Positions 54,001 through 62,520 of a DNA stretch of 64,000 nt are shown here, piece after piece. The stretch lies in the NCBI RefSeq assembly GCF_045124755.1, contig NZ_JBGVMK010000112.1, one strand, 5' to 3'. The notes below the pieces were generated by a model. That model had not been told where the DNA came from and searched no databases. It saw only the letters and a list, made by a program, of their open reading frames with translations. The first letter of the stretch is position 1. Each line of letters opens with the position of its first letter. Source of the DNA: Succinimonas sp045124755. Lineage in GTDB: Bacteria; Pseudomonadota; Gammaproteobacteria; Enterobacterales; Succinivibrionaceae. A program made the translations under genes and the position numbers.

Positions 54001-54290
54001 GGCCGGAGGTTCATGTCCCGGATAATGGCGGCTACCCGCTGCCCCTTGGGAGACCAGTCAACGGAGGGAAACACGAATAAGTCCCAGACCGCTGCAAACC
54101 GGGCGCTCGCAAGCTCGGCGCGGGCTTTATTAAAATCATTTTTGGAGCAAATTGAATTAACAATGCCGCGGTCTGTCAGCTCTTTAACGAGCTTAATGTT
54201 GTCGGGAACCGGAGAAACCGCTCCGTCTGACAGGGTGCCCCTCCAGAAGGTTTCGTCCAGATCCCAGATCACCAATTTAACAGTTTCCAT
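51003..54290 (-). CDS. FkbH-like HAD-IIIC protein fused to SGNH-type domains (1095 aa)
   Basis: The N-terminal 310 residues are an FkbH-like module: the HAD motif KLVIWDLDETFWRGTL, then CSKNDFNKA, then CLFVDDSLSNLNEA, followed by an acyltransferase-like RIHEMIHRNNQLNFT...VHVTDKYGDHGIVGCYAL segment. FkbH proteins load glyceryl or similar groups onto carriers. Residues about 325-560 (LLVYGYCPLRP, DNVSLIDIRKYA) and about 930-1095 (VYLMGNCLVYGAGAGDDETIAS, NDIVVFFLPNAI) look like two GDSL/SGNH-type hydrolase or transferase modules. The whole may modify a surface polysaccharide. ATG 54290 (METVKL) is used because AAGG sits seven bases upstream; the next in-frame codon, at 54296, is TTG. No membrane segment. 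Confidence 0.75.
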   Translation of the reverse strand: METVKLVIWDLDETFWRGTLSDGAVSPVPDNIKLVKELTDRGIVNSICSKNDFNKARAELASARFAAVWDLFVFPSVDWSPKGQRVAAIIRDMNLRPANCLFVDDSLSNLNEAKFISPELNVATPAEFAELIKSEEAAFRGKDDASHSRLKQYRILETKTAERKRSSSNDEFLRQSEIKAELIEKDLDLSRIHEMIHRNNQLNFTKDRISADEVRKIFTDPAIRSGEVHVTDKYGDHGIVGCYALKDGKLLQFVFSCRILGMGVEQYVYEKLGWPDIAVVGEVASKLNKGEVISWINASGDAGDAAGVKAGDNAKAGKLPGRLLVYGYCPLRPIWAYLEHEFENAVFNLIFPMPPVCNLGVMFRTDPAVLNEYLSLTNALNLNTFDSSLLSGKADYLLISFINELEAFKYTSRDNPERFFYSSEADDLDAGWIPERISCADLYREISLLAERLRNKTRIFILTSPEVVFEIRGRDGDYQNRINSNKTAERLARENDNVSLIDIRKYARHESDFFETMANHYNRAIGYACARDLISQIKGQKTAAEPDSASAAAPEASLPANAITRRIPVKDYDISCAFYIRNSELHFAVNCAGLAGVSFAFRVFCNRYEICRINGRESRFSMNVTNPGVYHVKAEIRRDWKIGNIFRRRRLCSFDSGRINYSAFNYMEYIDPKAPNYDFCINSIDQFWKDNTGDAAIHARFTEQLTELSASGVSVGQYFKERGIARISVFFDDKDVGKALLTNLGMSGITIDRVFSTDSISSVYVQEPSRTYKVCDINHILRLKTARDILLIASVNYMRPYVNRLLKVRKQILGRHLDRIFFRNRERCCFLDYILSALMTRTFFPKMPDNLVIGVRTGGFFPFSEAMKYQETTLLSERRHLNMSNTQAWQLLRQKNLEPFADYIRKADIPKLMETIKSPGVTEKDGRQVLKDCRGKYFNVENGFRKTVGAPAEYQGTVYLMGNCLVYGAGAGDDETIASCLQKILPLPYRVVNYANVIWDDWNRALELLAKTKLEKNDIVVFFLPNAILPHEPQLIHWLNYDGLPDQVVKADALPLFLRKDRPVYFALPRAYTPACNQALASLVKDTIMKNLPGA

Positions 54291-54665
54291 AGCCAAACCT
54301 TAAATAACCGGCCCGGTTTTTCCCGGCTTTTCGCGCTTAAAAATGACCTCTCAGATTATAACGATAACGCCGTTTTTTGGGAAAAAAGAAATGGCTCAGG
54401 AGGGCTGCGCAGGGCCAAAGAAGGAAACATCAGCTGCTTCTAAAGGGGATAAACTGTCCGTTTTTTGAAACATATCAGGAAGTCAGCCCCCCGGCCTCTT
54501 CGCATAGTGATCTGGAACCGGTTTCAGGAATCTCCTTTCAGCGAACCTCCGGAAAAGTGATACAACGTAGCTTTAAGTTATGCAATCCGGATCTCCGGCT
54601 GTCCCGGTTTTCGGGGGCGGTCTCTTCGGGTTGTTCTTTAATTTCGGGCAAGGAAGATACTCAAT

Positions 54666-55499
54666 ATGATGAAGTTCAATGTTAATGCCAGACTGCTGGC
54701 CGTATTCGCAGCCGCATTCGCCTGCGGCGCCGCTCCGGTATACAGCGCTCCGGAGAATCAGCCGTGCGATACCGCTAACCGGGAAGTGATTAATCAGGTA
54801 TCTCTGCTGCAGGGGCTTACCTTCGGCGATTACAACGGCACCGTGCCAATTGGGCAGCTCAAGAAGCTGGGGGATATCGGCATCGGCACCTTTGACCGGC
54901 TGAACGGCGAGCTTATCATGCTGGACGGCGTGGTTTACCGGGCCAATCATGAAGGCAAAACCGCCGCGGTGCCGGATGACGAGACCGTGCCCTTCGCCAA
55001 TGTTACCTTCCTGGATGCGGATGAATCCTTCGAGCTCAGCGGGATAAAGGACATCGGAGTTCTTAAGGAGGAGCTGAATAAGAAGGTTAAGGCCTCGGGA
55101 AGCAATCATTTTTACATGGTGCGGATCGAAGGAACCTTCGCCAAGATCGGCTTCAGAAGCGAATATGCCCAGAAAAAGCCCTATAAGCCTCTGGCCAAGG
55201 TGCTGGAAACCGATCAGACCTTCTTTGAACGCGAGAAAGTCACGGGAACAATTGTAGGATTGTACTGCCCTGATTATATGAGCAGCCTTAATGCCGTGGG
55301 CTGGCACTTCCATTTCATCACCGATGACAAAAAGTCCGGCGGCCATGTGTTTGAGGTTAACGCTGACAGGCTGAATGTAAAGATGGACCGCACGGACGGC
55401 TTTGCCATGGTGCTTCCTGACAATGAAATGTTTAACGGCTTCGATCTTACCGTGGATCAGAGCGCCGACATCAAGAAGGTTGAAACCGGGGAGAAGTGA
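54666..55499 (+). CDS. budA: Alpha-acetolactate decarboxylase, exported
   Basis: A 277-residue enzyme converting 2-acetolactate to acetoin and CO2 in butanediol fermentation. The family pattern is clear: SLLQGLTFGDYNGTVPIGQLKKLGDIGIGTFDRLNGELIMLDG at the start and the zinc-binding GWHFHFITDDKKSGGHVFE near the end, with a conserved Glu in MVRIEGTF. Unlike the cytoplasmic enterobacterial enzyme it has an N-terminal signal peptide (RLLAVFAAAFACGAAPVYSA, cut near residue 30). Secreted forms are known in Bacillus-type bacteria. No acetolactate synthase gene is adjacent. AGGAAG precedes the first of two adjacent ATGs. Confidence 0.9.
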   Translation: MMKFNVNARLLAVFAAAFACGAAPVYSAPENQPCDTANREVINQVSLLQGLTFGDYNGTVPIGQLKKLGDIGIGTFDRLNGELIMLDGVVYRANHEGKTAAVPDDETVPFANVTFLDADESFELSGIKDIGVLKEELNKKVKASGSNHFYMVRIEGTFAKIGFRSEYAQKKPYKPLAKVLETDQTFFEREKVTGTIVGLYCPDYMSSLNAVGWHFHFITDDKKSGGHVFEVNADRLNVKMDRTDGFAMVLPDNEMFNGFDLTVDQSADIKKVETGEK

Positions 55500-55578
55500 T
55501 TTGTCCGGAACCGGCGCTGCCAGCGGAAAGAGGAGTCCTCCGGCAGCGGAGCGGTAACAGCCTTTCAGTAACGAAATA

Positions 55579-55622
55579 ACCGCAGACTTAAGCATGTCTC
55601 ATAAGTCCGCGGTCTTTTTTTG
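55579..55622. terminator. Bidirectional terminator between convergent genes
   Basis: ACCGCAGACTTA and TAAGTCCGCGGT form a 12-base stem with one mismatch followed by CTTTTTTT. It lies between budA and the convergent ATPase gene. Confidence 0.75.
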
Positions 55623-55628
55623 CCGAGA

Positions 55629-57524
55629 TCAGACTTCCTGGATGGAAAGCTCTCCGTAGGTCAGCATCACCAGATAGCGACGGAGATCCGGGAGGGCTTT
55701 CAGGGTGTCATCCGTTACATAGAAATCAAGCTGCTCCGTTGCCGCGCGGAAGAGCTTTTCCCGTACCTTGGTCTTGGTTTCCTCCCGGGCCGGAACATCC
55801 TGAGCGTACTTAACCTCAAAGATGTAGCTGGGGCCGCTCCCCCTGATGTTTTCGGCAACAAGATCCGCTCTCCCGGCCCGGATATTTATGCGGTATTCGG
55901 AAGAACCCGCAGCGGCATTTTCGGTATCGGGTTCCGGAGAGTCCCGCATGACATAAGCTCCGTTATGTCTGATGGCATATTCCCGGGTGAGACGGAAGGA
56001 GGAACCGGTGTTCATGGTAAGCGCGGTATACATGGCCAGTACCACCTGGGCTTCTCCCAGTTTTACATTGTCGGTGTTTACAAACCCCGGAGCCACGGCG
56101 CGGAGGAAGGCCGCCATGACGGCGGAGTCATTGGCCCGGGCCATGCCTCGCAGATCAAAGGTGCTGTCAAACAGAGACCAGGAGACCTTCTGCTTGTCAA
56201 ACCAGTATTTTGAGAAAAGCATTTTGCAGTGCTCATTGGGTACTCTGAGATAATCCCAGTCATCATCGCGGTCATCGGTAAACGCCTGGATCTCATCCTT
56301 TGAAGCCAGGGTAAAGAAGCCCAGATGATACAGAATGGCAAGTCCTTCGTCCTTGGTCAGGGTTTCATGCTCCGCAGCCAGCTTTACCGTTCCGGGGGTC
56401 TTGTACGGAATAATGCGGCCTCTCAGAATGGCATTAACGACAGCGCCGCGTTCCTGCGGGTTTATGAGATCCAGATATCCAGTCAATTTAACATAGTCAA
56501 CATCATTGGCGGACATGACGCTGAAAGGCGGGATGCTTTCAAATTCATTATCCCTGAGCTCGCTGAGAAAACTGAGACACATGGCGGAATTGTATACATT
56601 CTCCTTGGCGGTTCTGGAAAAGCGATACCCGTCAAAACGGAGCTTCATTATTTGCTGCAGCTTTTCAGGATAATAAGAACATTTCTCAAAATCAACAGAC
56701 TCCCTGATGAGCTCCAGAACCTCGCTGTCAGTGAAGCCGGCCAGACTGTTCAGCTCCGGTTTAAAGGAAAGCTTGGCGGAGGTGAAACCGGAGACGGCCG
56801 TATCCATGGTAACGGGAAGCACTCCGGTGATAAAAATTTTTTCAATGACCTTGGACTGCTGGTAATTGCGGAGCGTACCGTAAAAGGATCCCAGTTCTCC
56901 TTCCTTGCGGGCAATGGCGGCGAACATCTGGGGATCCCGGCATAGAATATCATTGGTAAAATTGTCGTATTCGTCAATGATAATCATTAATCTGAAGGCT
57001 TGTTTTCTGGAAATGAATCTTTCCAGAAAATTATCGATGATTTTAGCAGGGGAGGTGAAATATTTCCTGTCATCATAGAATTTACTAATATTGTCTATGG
57101 AATCCTGAATGTTTTCGGATTTTAAATCTGTCGGAATCAGTTCCGGGTATAAACAATAAAAATCGCAAATGCCATTTGCTATTCTTTTCATGAAAAAATT
57201 CATGGTGTCTTCAATCCCTCCGATTGTTCGGATGCCAGAACAGTCGAGTTTGAGCACGGCATAGGAACTTTTGCGGGGAGTGGGGTGATCTGCAATCCAG
57301 GTGTTTCGGAAGAGTTCATCAGCTTCCTTCTCAAGAGCTTTGTCGTAGTAGTAACGCAGGATCTCAGTGAACATGGTTTTACCAAAGCGCCTGGGCCGCA
57401 GGAACAGTGATACCCGGGATCCGGTACGTTCATATTTATCGATGAATGCGGTCTTGTCAATGTAAATATAATTTTCTCTGATAATGCTTTGAAAGTCTGA
57501 GAATGAATCAGGTATTAGTTTCAT
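55629..57524 (-). CDS. DUF1703/AAA-ATPase_like protein with PD-(D/E)XK nuclease domain
   Basis: A 631-residue full-length member: the N-terminal FSDFQSIIRENYIYIDKTAFI with the P-loop region FLRPRRFGKTMF, the Walker B LMIIIDEYDNF, and a C-terminal nuclease-type core GRADLVAENI...SYIFEVKYAQD (D, then E-x-K). All expected motifs are intact, unlike the truncated relative at 19242. These proteins are multicopy in gut anaerobes and have no established function; a nuclease or signalling role has been suggested from the folds. It stands alone between a terminator and a T-rich leader. GGATG lies ahead of the ATG. Confidence 0.85.
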   Translation of the reverse strand: MKLIPDSFSDFQSIIRENYIYIDKTAFIDKYERTGSRVSLFLRPRRFGKTMFTEILRYYYDKALEKEADELFRNTWIADHPTPRKSSYAVLKLDCSGIRTIGGIEDTMNFFMKRIANGICDFYCLYPELIPTDLKSENIQDSIDNISKFYDDRKYFTSPAKIIDNFLERFISRKQAFRLMIIIDEYDNFTNDILCRDPQMFAAIARKEGELGSFYGTLRNYQQSKVIEKIFITGVLPVTMDTAVSGFTSAKLSFKPELNSLAGFTDSEVLELIRESVDFEKCSYYPEKLQQIMKLRFDGYRFSRTAKENVYNSAMCLSFLSELRDNEFESIPPFSVMSANDVDYVKLTGYLDLINPQERGAVVNAILRGRIIPYKTPGTVKLAAEHETLTKDEGLAILYHLGFFTLASKDEIQAFTDDRDDDWDYLRVPNEHCKMLFSKYWFDKQKVSWSLFDSTFDLRGMARANDSAVMAAFLRAVAPGFVNTDNVKLGEAQVVLAMYTALTMNTGSSFRLTREYAIRHNGAYVMRDSPEPDTENAAAGSSEYRINIRAGRADLVAENIRGSGPSYIFEVKYAQDVPAREETKTKVREKLFRAATEQLDFYVTDDTLKALPDLRRYLVMLTYGELSIQEV

Positions 57525-57641
57525 AATACATCCTTTGATTATTTCTGAGGCTGAGTTTTCTGAACTTAAAAATTACCGCGGCGGCAATTTAAAGAGAGGC
57601 GTTTCCCGCAGTGTTCACCGCTTATCTTTGCCCGCTTTTTG

Positions 57642-59051
57642 TTACTTACTATTGCCCTGCTTATTATTGTTTTTTTTCAGAGAGGTCAGCTGCCACGCCC
57701 CCAGATCCTGATTAAAGGATTCCGCTCCGGCAAACATATCTTCAATAGTTTCGGCTTTGCTGACATTCCAGCTCCCGAGAGGCTGGTTGAACAGGCGGGC
57801 ATCCCGGAACATGGCATCCAGCCTTACAGCTGATGAGGTATCCCAGTCATTCAGGGGCTGGTTGAAATTTTCCGCATCATGAAACATGTCGTTCATATTC
57901 ACCACCTGGGAGGTATCCCAGTTTTCCAGCGGCTGATTAAAAGCCCTGGCCCCATAAAACATGAGCTGCATTGAGGTCACCCGGGAGGTATTCCAGCTCC
58001 CCACGGGCTGATTGAAGCTTTCTGCTCTGGCAAACATGGCCTCCATGTTTTCAGCAGAGGAGGTGTCCCAGCTTTCCGGAGACTGGTTAAAGGCATAAGC
58101 ATCCGCGAACATATAGCTCATGTCGGTAACCTGAGAGGTGTTCCAGGATGCCAGCGGCTGATTGAAGCGCTCGGCGTGTTTGAACATGGCATTCATATTG
58201 AAAACATTGGAGGTATCCCAGTTCGCAAGGGGCTGATTGAAAGCCTCGGCATGATCGAACATCATCTTCATGGACTTTACCCGGGAGGTGTTCCAGCTGT
58301 TCAGAGGCTGATTGAATTTCACGGCATGGCTGAACAACCCCGTCATGTCGGTTACTCCTGAGGTATTCCATCCGTCCACGGGCTGGTTGAAGCGCACCGC
58401 TTTGTAAAACATCATGGACATATCCGTGACGCTCCCGGTATCCCAGCTCCCGATGGGCCGGTTAAAGGAACTGCAGTCCCAGAACATGCCGGCAAAGCTT
58501 TGCACGCGGGAGGTATTCCAGTTTTCCAGGGGCTGATTGAAGGATCTGGCGCCGTTAAAGAGATGTTCCATATGCTTCACTTTGCCGGTATTCCAGCTGT
58601 TCAGGGGCTGGTTAAATCTTTCCGCCCCGCAGAAAAGAGCCTTCATGCTGGTAACGTTGGAGGTATTCCATTTTCCTATAGGCTGATTGAAGCGGCGGGC
58701 ATTGAGAAAGAGCTCCTTCATGTTTTTAACTTTGGAGGTGTCCCAGCCCTTCAGCGGCTGATTGAACTCTGTGGCATCGCGAAACATGGACTCCATGTTT
58801 GTGACGGAGCCGGTATTCCAGTTTCCGATGGGGTGATTAAAAAATCTGGCGTTCTGGAACATGCCCTTCATGCTTTTAACATTTGCGGTGTCCCAGGACT
58901 CAATGCCGGAAAAATCCCAGCGAACCGAATCCTTAAAAAGCCTTTCCATGGAGGTAATCTGAGAGGTGTCGATATCTCCCAGAGCCACCTTCGGATCCGA
59001 TACCAGAGTCTTAAGCTCCTCAAGAGTGGCGGGATGATGCTTTGCTGTCAT
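57642..59051 (-). CDS. BspA-like (DUF285) 25-residue repeat protein without signal peptide
   Basis: A 469-residue protein made of a short N-terminal cap (TLEELKTLVSDPKVALGDIDTSQITSMERLF) and sixteen 25-residue repeats plus a final half-repeat. The consensus is FNQPL..WNTS.V..M..MF..A, the BspA/Mycoplasma lipoprotein DUF285 pattern, which folds as a leucine-rich-repeat-like solenoid. Relatives are surface proteins with signal peptides; here none is present. It is therefore either cytoplasmic, translated from an incomplete gene, or exported by a signal-less route such as the type III system. Repeat 6 is irregular (SFAGMFWDCSS). The protein ends in a Lys/Asn tail. No promoter of the T3SS-regulon type was found. 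Confidence 0.85.
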   Translation of the reverse strand: MTAKHHPATLEELKTLVSDPKVALGDIDTSQITSMERLFKDSVRWDFSGIESWDTANVKSMKGMFQNARFFNHPIGNWNTGSVTNMESMFRDATEFNQPLKGWDTSKVKNMKELFLNARRFNQPIGKWNTSNVTSMKALFCGAERFNQPLNSWNTGKVKHMEHLFNGARSFNQPLENWNTSRVQSFAGMFWDCSSFNRPIGSWDTGSVTDMSMMFYKAVRFNQPVDGWNTSGVTDMTGLFSHAVKFNQPLNSWNTSRVKSMKMMFDHAEAFNQPLANWDTSNVFNMNAMFKHAERFNQPLASWNTSQVTDMSYMFADAYAFNQSPESWDTSSAENMEAMFARAESFNQPVGSWNTSRVTSMQLMFYGARAFNQPLENWDTSQVVNMNDMFHDAENFNQPLNDWDTSSAVRLDAMFRDARLFNQPLGSWNVSKAETIEDMFAGAESFNQDLGAWQLTSLKKNNNKQGNSK

Positions 59052-59127
59052 GAATAACCTCCTTCAGAAGCCTGCGGGACAACGTAAACCGCATGTTAAA
59101 AAAACTGCCTGTCCGAAAGCAGCATGT

Positions 59128-59157
59128 CCAAAAACTGCATAGCCAAAAACTGCATAG
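59128..59157. repeat. 15-base direct repeat upstream of the BspA-like gene
   Basis: CCAAAAACTGCATAG occurs twice in tandem (59128-59142, 59143-59157). It lies in the 177-base gap between the beta-CASP gene and the BspA-like gene; its significance is unknown. Confidence 0.7.
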
Positions 59158-59228
59158 CCGTTCCCGAAAAAAATCAGTTCCAGAAAAGTCCTGATGTCAG
59201 AGCTACGTAAGACTTCCGGAAATGTCCG

Positions 59229-61787
59229 CTAAACAGTGATGATCCTGCAGTTAAGCCCGGTCTTTTCCTTAACCTCTGCCATAACCGCTTCCTGAATATC
59301 CGGCGCCGCAGGGGATGCCTTTAGCTGCACCTCTTTATTTACCGGCATATAGGAAGGATTCTTCTTGAGAACGAGGCCGGCTCGTTCGGCCGCGGCGGCG
59401 GCAATGGCCAGCACCAGATTCTGCATTACGGTTTCGCTGGTGACCAGACGCCACCCGGTATGCTGCGACAAGACTTTGATTCTGTCGGCATAGCGCCAGC
59501 CGACTTCGCCGGTGATAAAGGAAAGCTCGATGTATTTTCCGGCATGATCGTTTTTAATCCCCGCCTTCTGAAGGGGAATGTTTTCCCGGTCGCAGAAGCT
59601 TCGGATACAGGAAAACGCCTCGTTCTGCTCCATGGGCTTTCCGGTTCTCGGGGGCGCGAAGTTCTCAGCCGGCAGGGCGGCAGGGGCGGGAGATTTTCCG
59701 GCAGGGGCTTTTCCGGAGGCGCCGGGAGACAAATGAAGATTCCAGCCGGTTTCGGTCTGAAACTTTTCCTTAAGGCTGTGATCGGATTTTTTAAGGCCGG
59801 AAATAGTAACCTGGTAGCTCTTATTATTTTCAAAATAACTGACCTTCTCAATCCGGCCTTCAAAGAGAGATTGCAGGAGCTGCTGCATGGCGGTGTGGTT
59901 GGTGCCGGGATGGATGGAGACTGTCCATTGGGTTTCCTCGGCAAAGCATTCCGCGGCGGCTTCGAACTCATCCAGGTTTACCGCATCGGGGAAGGTAAAC
60001 CGCAGCACCACCTTTCTTTCTTCGGGATAAACCCCGGCTTTTTTATAGCCCAGGAAGGAGAAGTGCTTTGCCGTGAGCTCGGTAACCGTCTGCAGGTTAA
60101 GTTCCCGGGGCGCTCTGGCAGCCGCTATTTCCTGCTCCGTGGCGGGGTGAAACAGGAAGAAATGGAGATCGTCCGAAGCAAAACAGACGGAATCCAGCAG
60201 CATTTTCTGCCACCTGGTAATTTCAGCGGGGTCTGCTATGGTTTTGCCGTGCCAGATTTCCATGAGCTGGAGGGCCTTAAACTGCCGTTCGGGATAATGC
60301 TCCCTGACAAAAAGACGGAGCTTTTCCAGACCGGCTTCATCAGGAGCTTCTGTTTCATTCATAACCTGGGGCCAGCTGAAGCTGGTCTGCTTCCGGGTAA
60401 CCCGGTAGGAAATATCCTTGATGTCTCCGCAGCGGGGGAGGTGGATGCCCCGGAGATGCTCTCCGGTGATGAGCCGGGCCAGGGCCGGCATGGCTTCCGG
60501 ATCTCCGTGCACCAGAAACACATCCCGGGGACTCAGTCTGGTGAGGAGACCCAGGATTTCCTCCTGGTCTCCGTGGGCTGAAAGCCCCACCTTGCAGACC
60601 TGGGCCTTTACCGGAATACTGCGTCCCGCAAGAACAAAGCTTACCGGCTCGGCAGCGGGATCCTGACTTCCGGATGCTGCCTGTTCCGCTGCCTCGGCCA
60701 GCTTCAGGAGCGCCCGGCCCGGAGCCTCCTCGTCCTGGTAACCGGTAATGATAACCAGGCCGTCCTCCCGGGGGATGATCTTTTCCGCATAAAGAACGCT
60801 GGGGCCGCCGCTGAGCATGCCGGAGCTGGCGACAAACACAGCCGGCCCCTTTTGCTCCAGAAGCTCATTGCGATCCGCGGAGGGGAGCACTGCCTTCACC
60901 TCGGCGGAATAGAAGGGATCGTAGCCTTTGATAATGTTGCGGGCCAGCTTGCTTTTCAGGCAGGCGGGAAACTGGCGGTAGACCCGGCAGATTTCCCGCA
61001 CCATGCCGTCCACGTAAACCGGCACCTGCGGGATGAGGCCGCGGTTCATGCCGGAGCGGAGAAGCAGGATGACCTCCTGAGCGCGGCCCAGAGCAAAGCT
61101 GGGGATCAGCACCTTTTTGCCCGCGGAGACCGCCTCCGCCACCAGCTGAATCAGGCGGTTTTCCTCCACCTGCCGGTTGGAATGCAGGCGATCGCCGTAG
61201 GTGGTTTCCACGATGCACAGATCGGGACGGAGCTTCGGAATGCGGATCCCTTCGATGGTCTGCTGCGAGAACGCCGCAAAATCTCCGGAATAGAACACCG
61301 TGCCATCCGGGGTTTTCAGGTAAACGCAGGCGGCTCCGGCGATATGCCCGGCCTGATAGAACACAAAGGAGATGCCCGGGAGTATTTCCTTTTCGGCTTC
61401 TTCCGGCAGGGGAACAATACGTTCCATCATGGCGGCCACATCCGCTTCGCCGTAGAGCGGGATCTCCTCCTCCCTCATGGACATGATTTTCAGGGAGTCC
61501 TGCAGGAGAACCCGGGTCAGCTCCATGGTCATGGGAGTCATATAAATCGGGATATTGGGATAAGCCCGTGAAATCAGGGGCAGGGATCCGATGTGATCCA
61601 TGTGGGCGTGACTGATGATGATGGCATCGATGCCGCCCATTTCCTGTATCAGTCTGAAATTAGGCAGGGGATCCTTGCTGCCCCCCTGACGGATCCCGGA
61701 ATCAAGCAGGATTCCTCTGTCTCCGACCCGAATGCAGATACAGCTTCCGCCTACTTCCTGGGCTCCGCCGGCAAATCCGAGTTTCAT
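59229..61787 (-). CDS. Beta-CASP metallo-beta-lactamase (RNA-processing type) with long C-terminal extension
   Basis: An 852-residue protein. The N-terminal 450 residues hold the metallo-beta-lactamase core (LLDSGIRQGG, HAHMDHIGSLPL around residues 60-72, AGHIAGAACVYL, YSGDFAAFSQQT) and the beta-CASP insert (PSFALGRAQEVILLL, VASSGMLSGGPS, GLSAHGDQEE, LVHGDPEAM). This is the CPSF-73/Ysh1-like RNA nuclease group. The remaining 400 residues are unlike typical members and include three repeated beta-alpha modules (VSIHPGTNHTAMQQLLQ, WNLHLSPGAS, WRLVTSETVMQNLVLAIAA), perhaps KH-like nucleic-acid binding units. It probably cleaves RNA; targets are unknown. It is monocistronic. Confidence 0.85.
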   Translation of the reverse strand: MKLGFAGGAQEVGGSCICIRVGDRGILLDSGIRQGGSKDPLPNFRLIQEMGGIDAIIISHAHMDHIGSLPLISRAYPNIPIYMTPMTMELTRVLLQDSLKIMSMREEEIPLYGEADVAAMMERIVPLPEEAEKEILPGISFVFYQAGHIAGAACVYLKTPDGTVFYSGDFAAFSQQTIEGIRIPKLRPDLCIVETTYGDRLHSNRQVEENRLIQLVAEAVSAGKKVLIPSFALGRAQEVILLLRSGMNRGLIPQVPVYVDGMVREICRVYRQFPACLKSKLARNIIKGYDPFYSAEVKAVLPSADRNELLEQKGPAVFVASSGMLSGGPSVLYAEKIIPREDGLVIITGYQDEEAPGRALLKLAEAAEQAASGSQDPAAEPVSFVLAGRSIPVKAQVCKVGLSAHGDQEEILGLLTRLSPRDVFLVHGDPEAMPALARLITGEHLRGIHLPRCGDIKDISYRVTRKQTSFSWPQVMNETEAPDEAGLEKLRLFVREHYPERQFKALQLMEIWHGKTIADPAEITRWQKMLLDSVCFASDDLHFFLFHPATEQEIAAARAPRELNLQTVTELTAKHFSFLGYKKAGVYPEERKVVLRFTFPDAVNLDEFEAAAECFAEETQWTVSIHPGTNHTAMQQLLQSLFEGRIEKVSYFENNKSYQVTISGLKKSDHSLKEKFQTETGWNLHLSPGASGKAPAGKSPAPAALPAENFAPPRTGKPMEQNEAFSCIRSFCDRENIPLQKAGIKNDHAGKYIELSFITGEVGWRYADRIKVLSQHTGWRLVTSETVMQNLVLAIAAAAAERAGLVLKKNPSYMPVNKEVQLKASPAAPDIQEAVMAEVKEKTGLNCRIITV

Positions 61788-62304
61788 CAGTATTGTTCTC
61801 TATCTGTAAGACAATCAATCCGGCAGCATGAACCTGATGGATCTGCCGTAACCATGCCTGAGCGGGGAACAGGCGGCAGGGATTGATTAGGTTCCTGTCT
61901 GCGGCGGCATTCTCTGCTCTCAAGGCCGTTTTATTATACCGTAGTTTCCCAAATCGCTCCGCAGCGGATAGAATGTAAGAGCATGCCGGAAATGCGGGAA
62001 TGCAGGGCCGGCGCCATCTTATCAGGTAAGTGTTTCAGGCTGTTTACGGGAATTCAGCGTCAAAAGCTGCATCCGCCCCAAAAATCCGCATACGGCGCAT
62101 GAGGTAAAAACGCTGCGGGTGCTGTAAAACCAGGGTAAGCCAAAGACCTGCTCAAAGCTTTGCGCCTTTGCTTTTTGGTCAGATTGCCGTTTTTTGGCGA
62201 GATTGAGCGCAGTCAAAATTCATAACCTAACGGCAAAACTCATAACTAAACGGCGCGGAAACTCATAACCGGCCCAGCTCAAACTGAATCAGGAGTTTTT
62301 TGAA
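61788..62304. other. Intergenic region with a 20-base tandem repeat
   Basis: 517 bases before the DUF3791 gene. Short frames on both strands have no recognisable product. Near the right end, AAAAYTCATAACYWAACGGC occurs twice in tandem (62215-62234 and 62235-62254), with a third, partial copy (GGAAACTCATAACCGGC, 62257-62273). It could be an operator array for the following cassette or the worn end of a mobile element. Confidence 0.5.
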
Positions 62305-62520
62305 GTGGACAGGGAAATCTTTTCTTTTGTTATCTACATGATACATGCCTGCGCGAATAAGTGGGGAAAGCTCCCTTCCGAAGTTTACAGCATGCTGAGC
62401 AGAACGGACTGCATCAATGGTTTTTTAGTCAAACACTATGATGTCCTTCATACCCAGAGCACGGAATATGTCGTAAATGATATTACGGAATATTTGCGGG
62501 TCAGAGGAGTGCAATTGTGA
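62305..62520 (+). CDS. DUF3791 protein, intact
   Basis: A 71-residue protein starting at GTG 62305, with AGGAG nine bases upstream. FSFVIYMIHACANKWGKLPSEVYSML and YDVLHTQSTEYVVNDITEYLRVRGV are the DUF3791 core. Its relatives lie beside DUF3990 proteins and may be antitoxin-like partners. Here the DUF3990 gene that should follow has been reduced to its last 20 codons. The stop overlaps the start of that remnant (GTGA). Confidence 0.8.
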   Translation: MDREIFSFVIYMIHACANKWGKLPSEVYSMLSRTDCINGFLVKHYDVLHTQSTEYVVNDITEYLRVRGVQL

